Positions 34,475 through 34,970 of a DNA stretch of 34,970 nt are shown here, piece after piece (the stretch's first letter is position 1; each line of letters starts with the position of its first letter). The position numbers and the translations under genes are program-made. Below the pieces are notes generated by a model. That model made no database searches, was not told the DNA's origin, and worked only from the letters and a program-made list of their open reading frames with translations. This stretch comes from JAWKTT01 sp041398965 (GTDB taxonomy: Bacteria > Planctomycetota > Planctomycetia > Planctomycetales > Planctomycetaceae): positions 1-34,970 of the forward strand of contig JAWKTT010000045.1 in NCBI GenBank assembly GCA_041398965.1, written 5' to 3'.

Positions 34475-34581
34475 CACACCGCCGTTCGGGATCGATTAGA
34501 ATCACCTGTGGCAGCATCACCGTCCGCAACGGCAACTGCTACCTTTGCCACAACTGCGGCCAATCGATGGGTTGCAGCTAA
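34471..34581 (+). pseudogene. Duplicated nrdJ tail, possibly readable as a 36-aa Cys-rich peptide
   Basis: The right-hand copy of the nrdJ terminus keeps its reading frame. A GTG at 34471 overlaps the nuclease stop (GTGA) and would give a 36-codon frame ending in the NrdJ ribbon (CGSITVRNGNCYLCHNCG...). Most simply this is a non-functional remnant with a chance upstream opening. Translation by coupling to the nuclease gene is conceivable but unsupported. Confidence 0.3.
34503..34581 (+). repeat. Direct repeat, right copy (duplicate nrdJ 3' end)
   Basis: Matches 33037-33115 at 77 of 79 positions. The two changes are TGC to TGT (Cys) and CTC to CTT (Leu), both silent in the nrdJ frame. Similarity ends exactly at the stop codon and the flanks are unrelated. 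Confidence 0.95.
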
Positions 34582-34605
34582 TATCGTTTGAGGTGTGAAC
34601 TCCGA

Positions 34606-34644
34606 ACGACCCGTCCGCCCTTGGGGCAGACGGGTCGTTTTTTT
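34606..34644 (+). terminator. Strong intrinsic terminator past the right repeat
   Basis: A 10-bp perfect stem (ACGACCCGTC and reverse complement) continues past one C/A mismatch into GCCC/GGGC around a TTG loop. It is followed by an unbroken run of seven T. It lies 24 nt past the duplicated nrdJ stop and may be the original nrdJ terminator. Confidence 0.92.
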
Positions 34645-34970
34645 GGGTGAGGTTCGGGGTGAGGGGGCTTTTACTGCCGCATCCACATCGCAAAACGGTT
34701 GATGGAACCTCCACGGTGCCCCCCTTCATCCCGACCTTCTCCCCAATACCGTTCGGCACAGCGATTGCGGAGGCGTAGCTGACGCGAGGCTCCTTCTCCC
34801 CCGTGATCGACGTGCCACTTCAACCAGCGTTTCTAACGGGGGAGAAGGTTGGGATGAGGGGGCAGCGGTAGACTCTCATGTCGCAGTTTTGCGAAGTCGA
34901 TGAAATGGATGCCTGACGCGAATCCCCCTCACCCCGGCCCTCTGATATGGAAGGACCGGTCAAGTGTGGG
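34645..34970. other. Intergenic repeat-rich right edge
   Basis: No gene is supported. Contains the reverse-oriented C-rich repeat (34790-34868), a partial C-rich block at 34732-34755, and near 34921-34942 a CCCCCTCACCCCGGCCCTC string related to the reverse complement of 14281-14300. Confidence 0.6.
34790..34868 (-). repeat. C-rich interspersed repeat, reverse-oriented copy
   Basis: The reverse complement of this block matches 14465-14542 nearly throughout, including CCCCCTCATCCCAACCTTCT and CACGTCGATCACGGGGGAGA. Ends are self-complementary, so a hairpin can form. Confidence 0.85.

Larger units (their letters stand above)
33037..34581. mobile_element. Putative mini-integrative element in the nrdJ 3' end (no integrase)
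   Basis: Two 79-bp direct repeats of the nrdJ terminus bound one AT-richer gene. The repeat unit is 1,466 bp from start to start. This is the structure left by site-specific integration into the 3' end of a coding gene, as known for phage 21 and e14 in E. coli icd. No recombinase gene is present, so the element would be a non-autonomous or decayed remnant. Duplication by homologous recombination is the main alternative. Confidence 0.5.

Overview
The window looks like chromosomal DNA of a planctomycete (Planctomycetota, probably class Planctomycetia). The evidence is: a secreted type I sulfatase; a very large secreted protein joining DUF1080, PA14 and five CXXCH haem motifs; a DUF1614 membrane protein; a J-like protein with KPE in place of HPD; long Pro/Ser-rich and Gly/Asn-rich exported proteins; loosely packed genes; and G/C-rich palindromic intergenic repeats. 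No species is claimed. No tRNA, rRNA, CRISPR array, transposase or integrase gene was recognised.

Layout. 1-3.8 kb: a sulfatase followed 4 nt later by a 640-aa protein of unknown function. 3.9-7.7 kb (minus strand): acpP and fabF (3 nt apart), then a second ketosynthase-like gene whose nucleophilic Cys is Glu and whose second catalytic His is Asn, then a 55-aa one-helix membrane protein. This resembles an ACP / active KS / inactive KS set. 7.8-11.8 kb (plus): a ComEA-like helix-hairpin-helix protein, a 574-aa single-pass membrane protein and a J-like protein. 11.9-18 kb (minus): a Pro-rich exported protein ending in YHS-like modules, an outer-membrane barrel gene bracketed by two copies of a palindromic repeat, and an unusual aldehyde dehydrogenase homologue. 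18.2-21.9 kb: the multihaem DUF1080/PA14 protein. 22.3-29.1 kb: a Gly-rich secreted protein, a DUF1614 protein, a trans-sulfuration PLP enzyme, an SH3-like exported protein, malate dehydrogenase and a small helical protein.

29.5-34.6 kb is the most unusual region. A good promoter with a NrdR-box-like operator lies about 0.55 kb upstream of nrdJ, the adenosylcobalamin-dependent ribonucleotide reductase gene. The last 79 bp of nrdJ, ending exactly at the stop codon, occur again 1,466 bp downstream with only two differences, both synonymous. Between the copies lies one visibly AT-richer gene for a predicted PD-(D/E)XK nuclease. Each copy is followed by its own hairpin terminator. This looks like a very small inserted element that rebuilds the nrdJ 3' end and carries a single candidate defence gene. 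The right edge of the window is intergenic repeat sequence.
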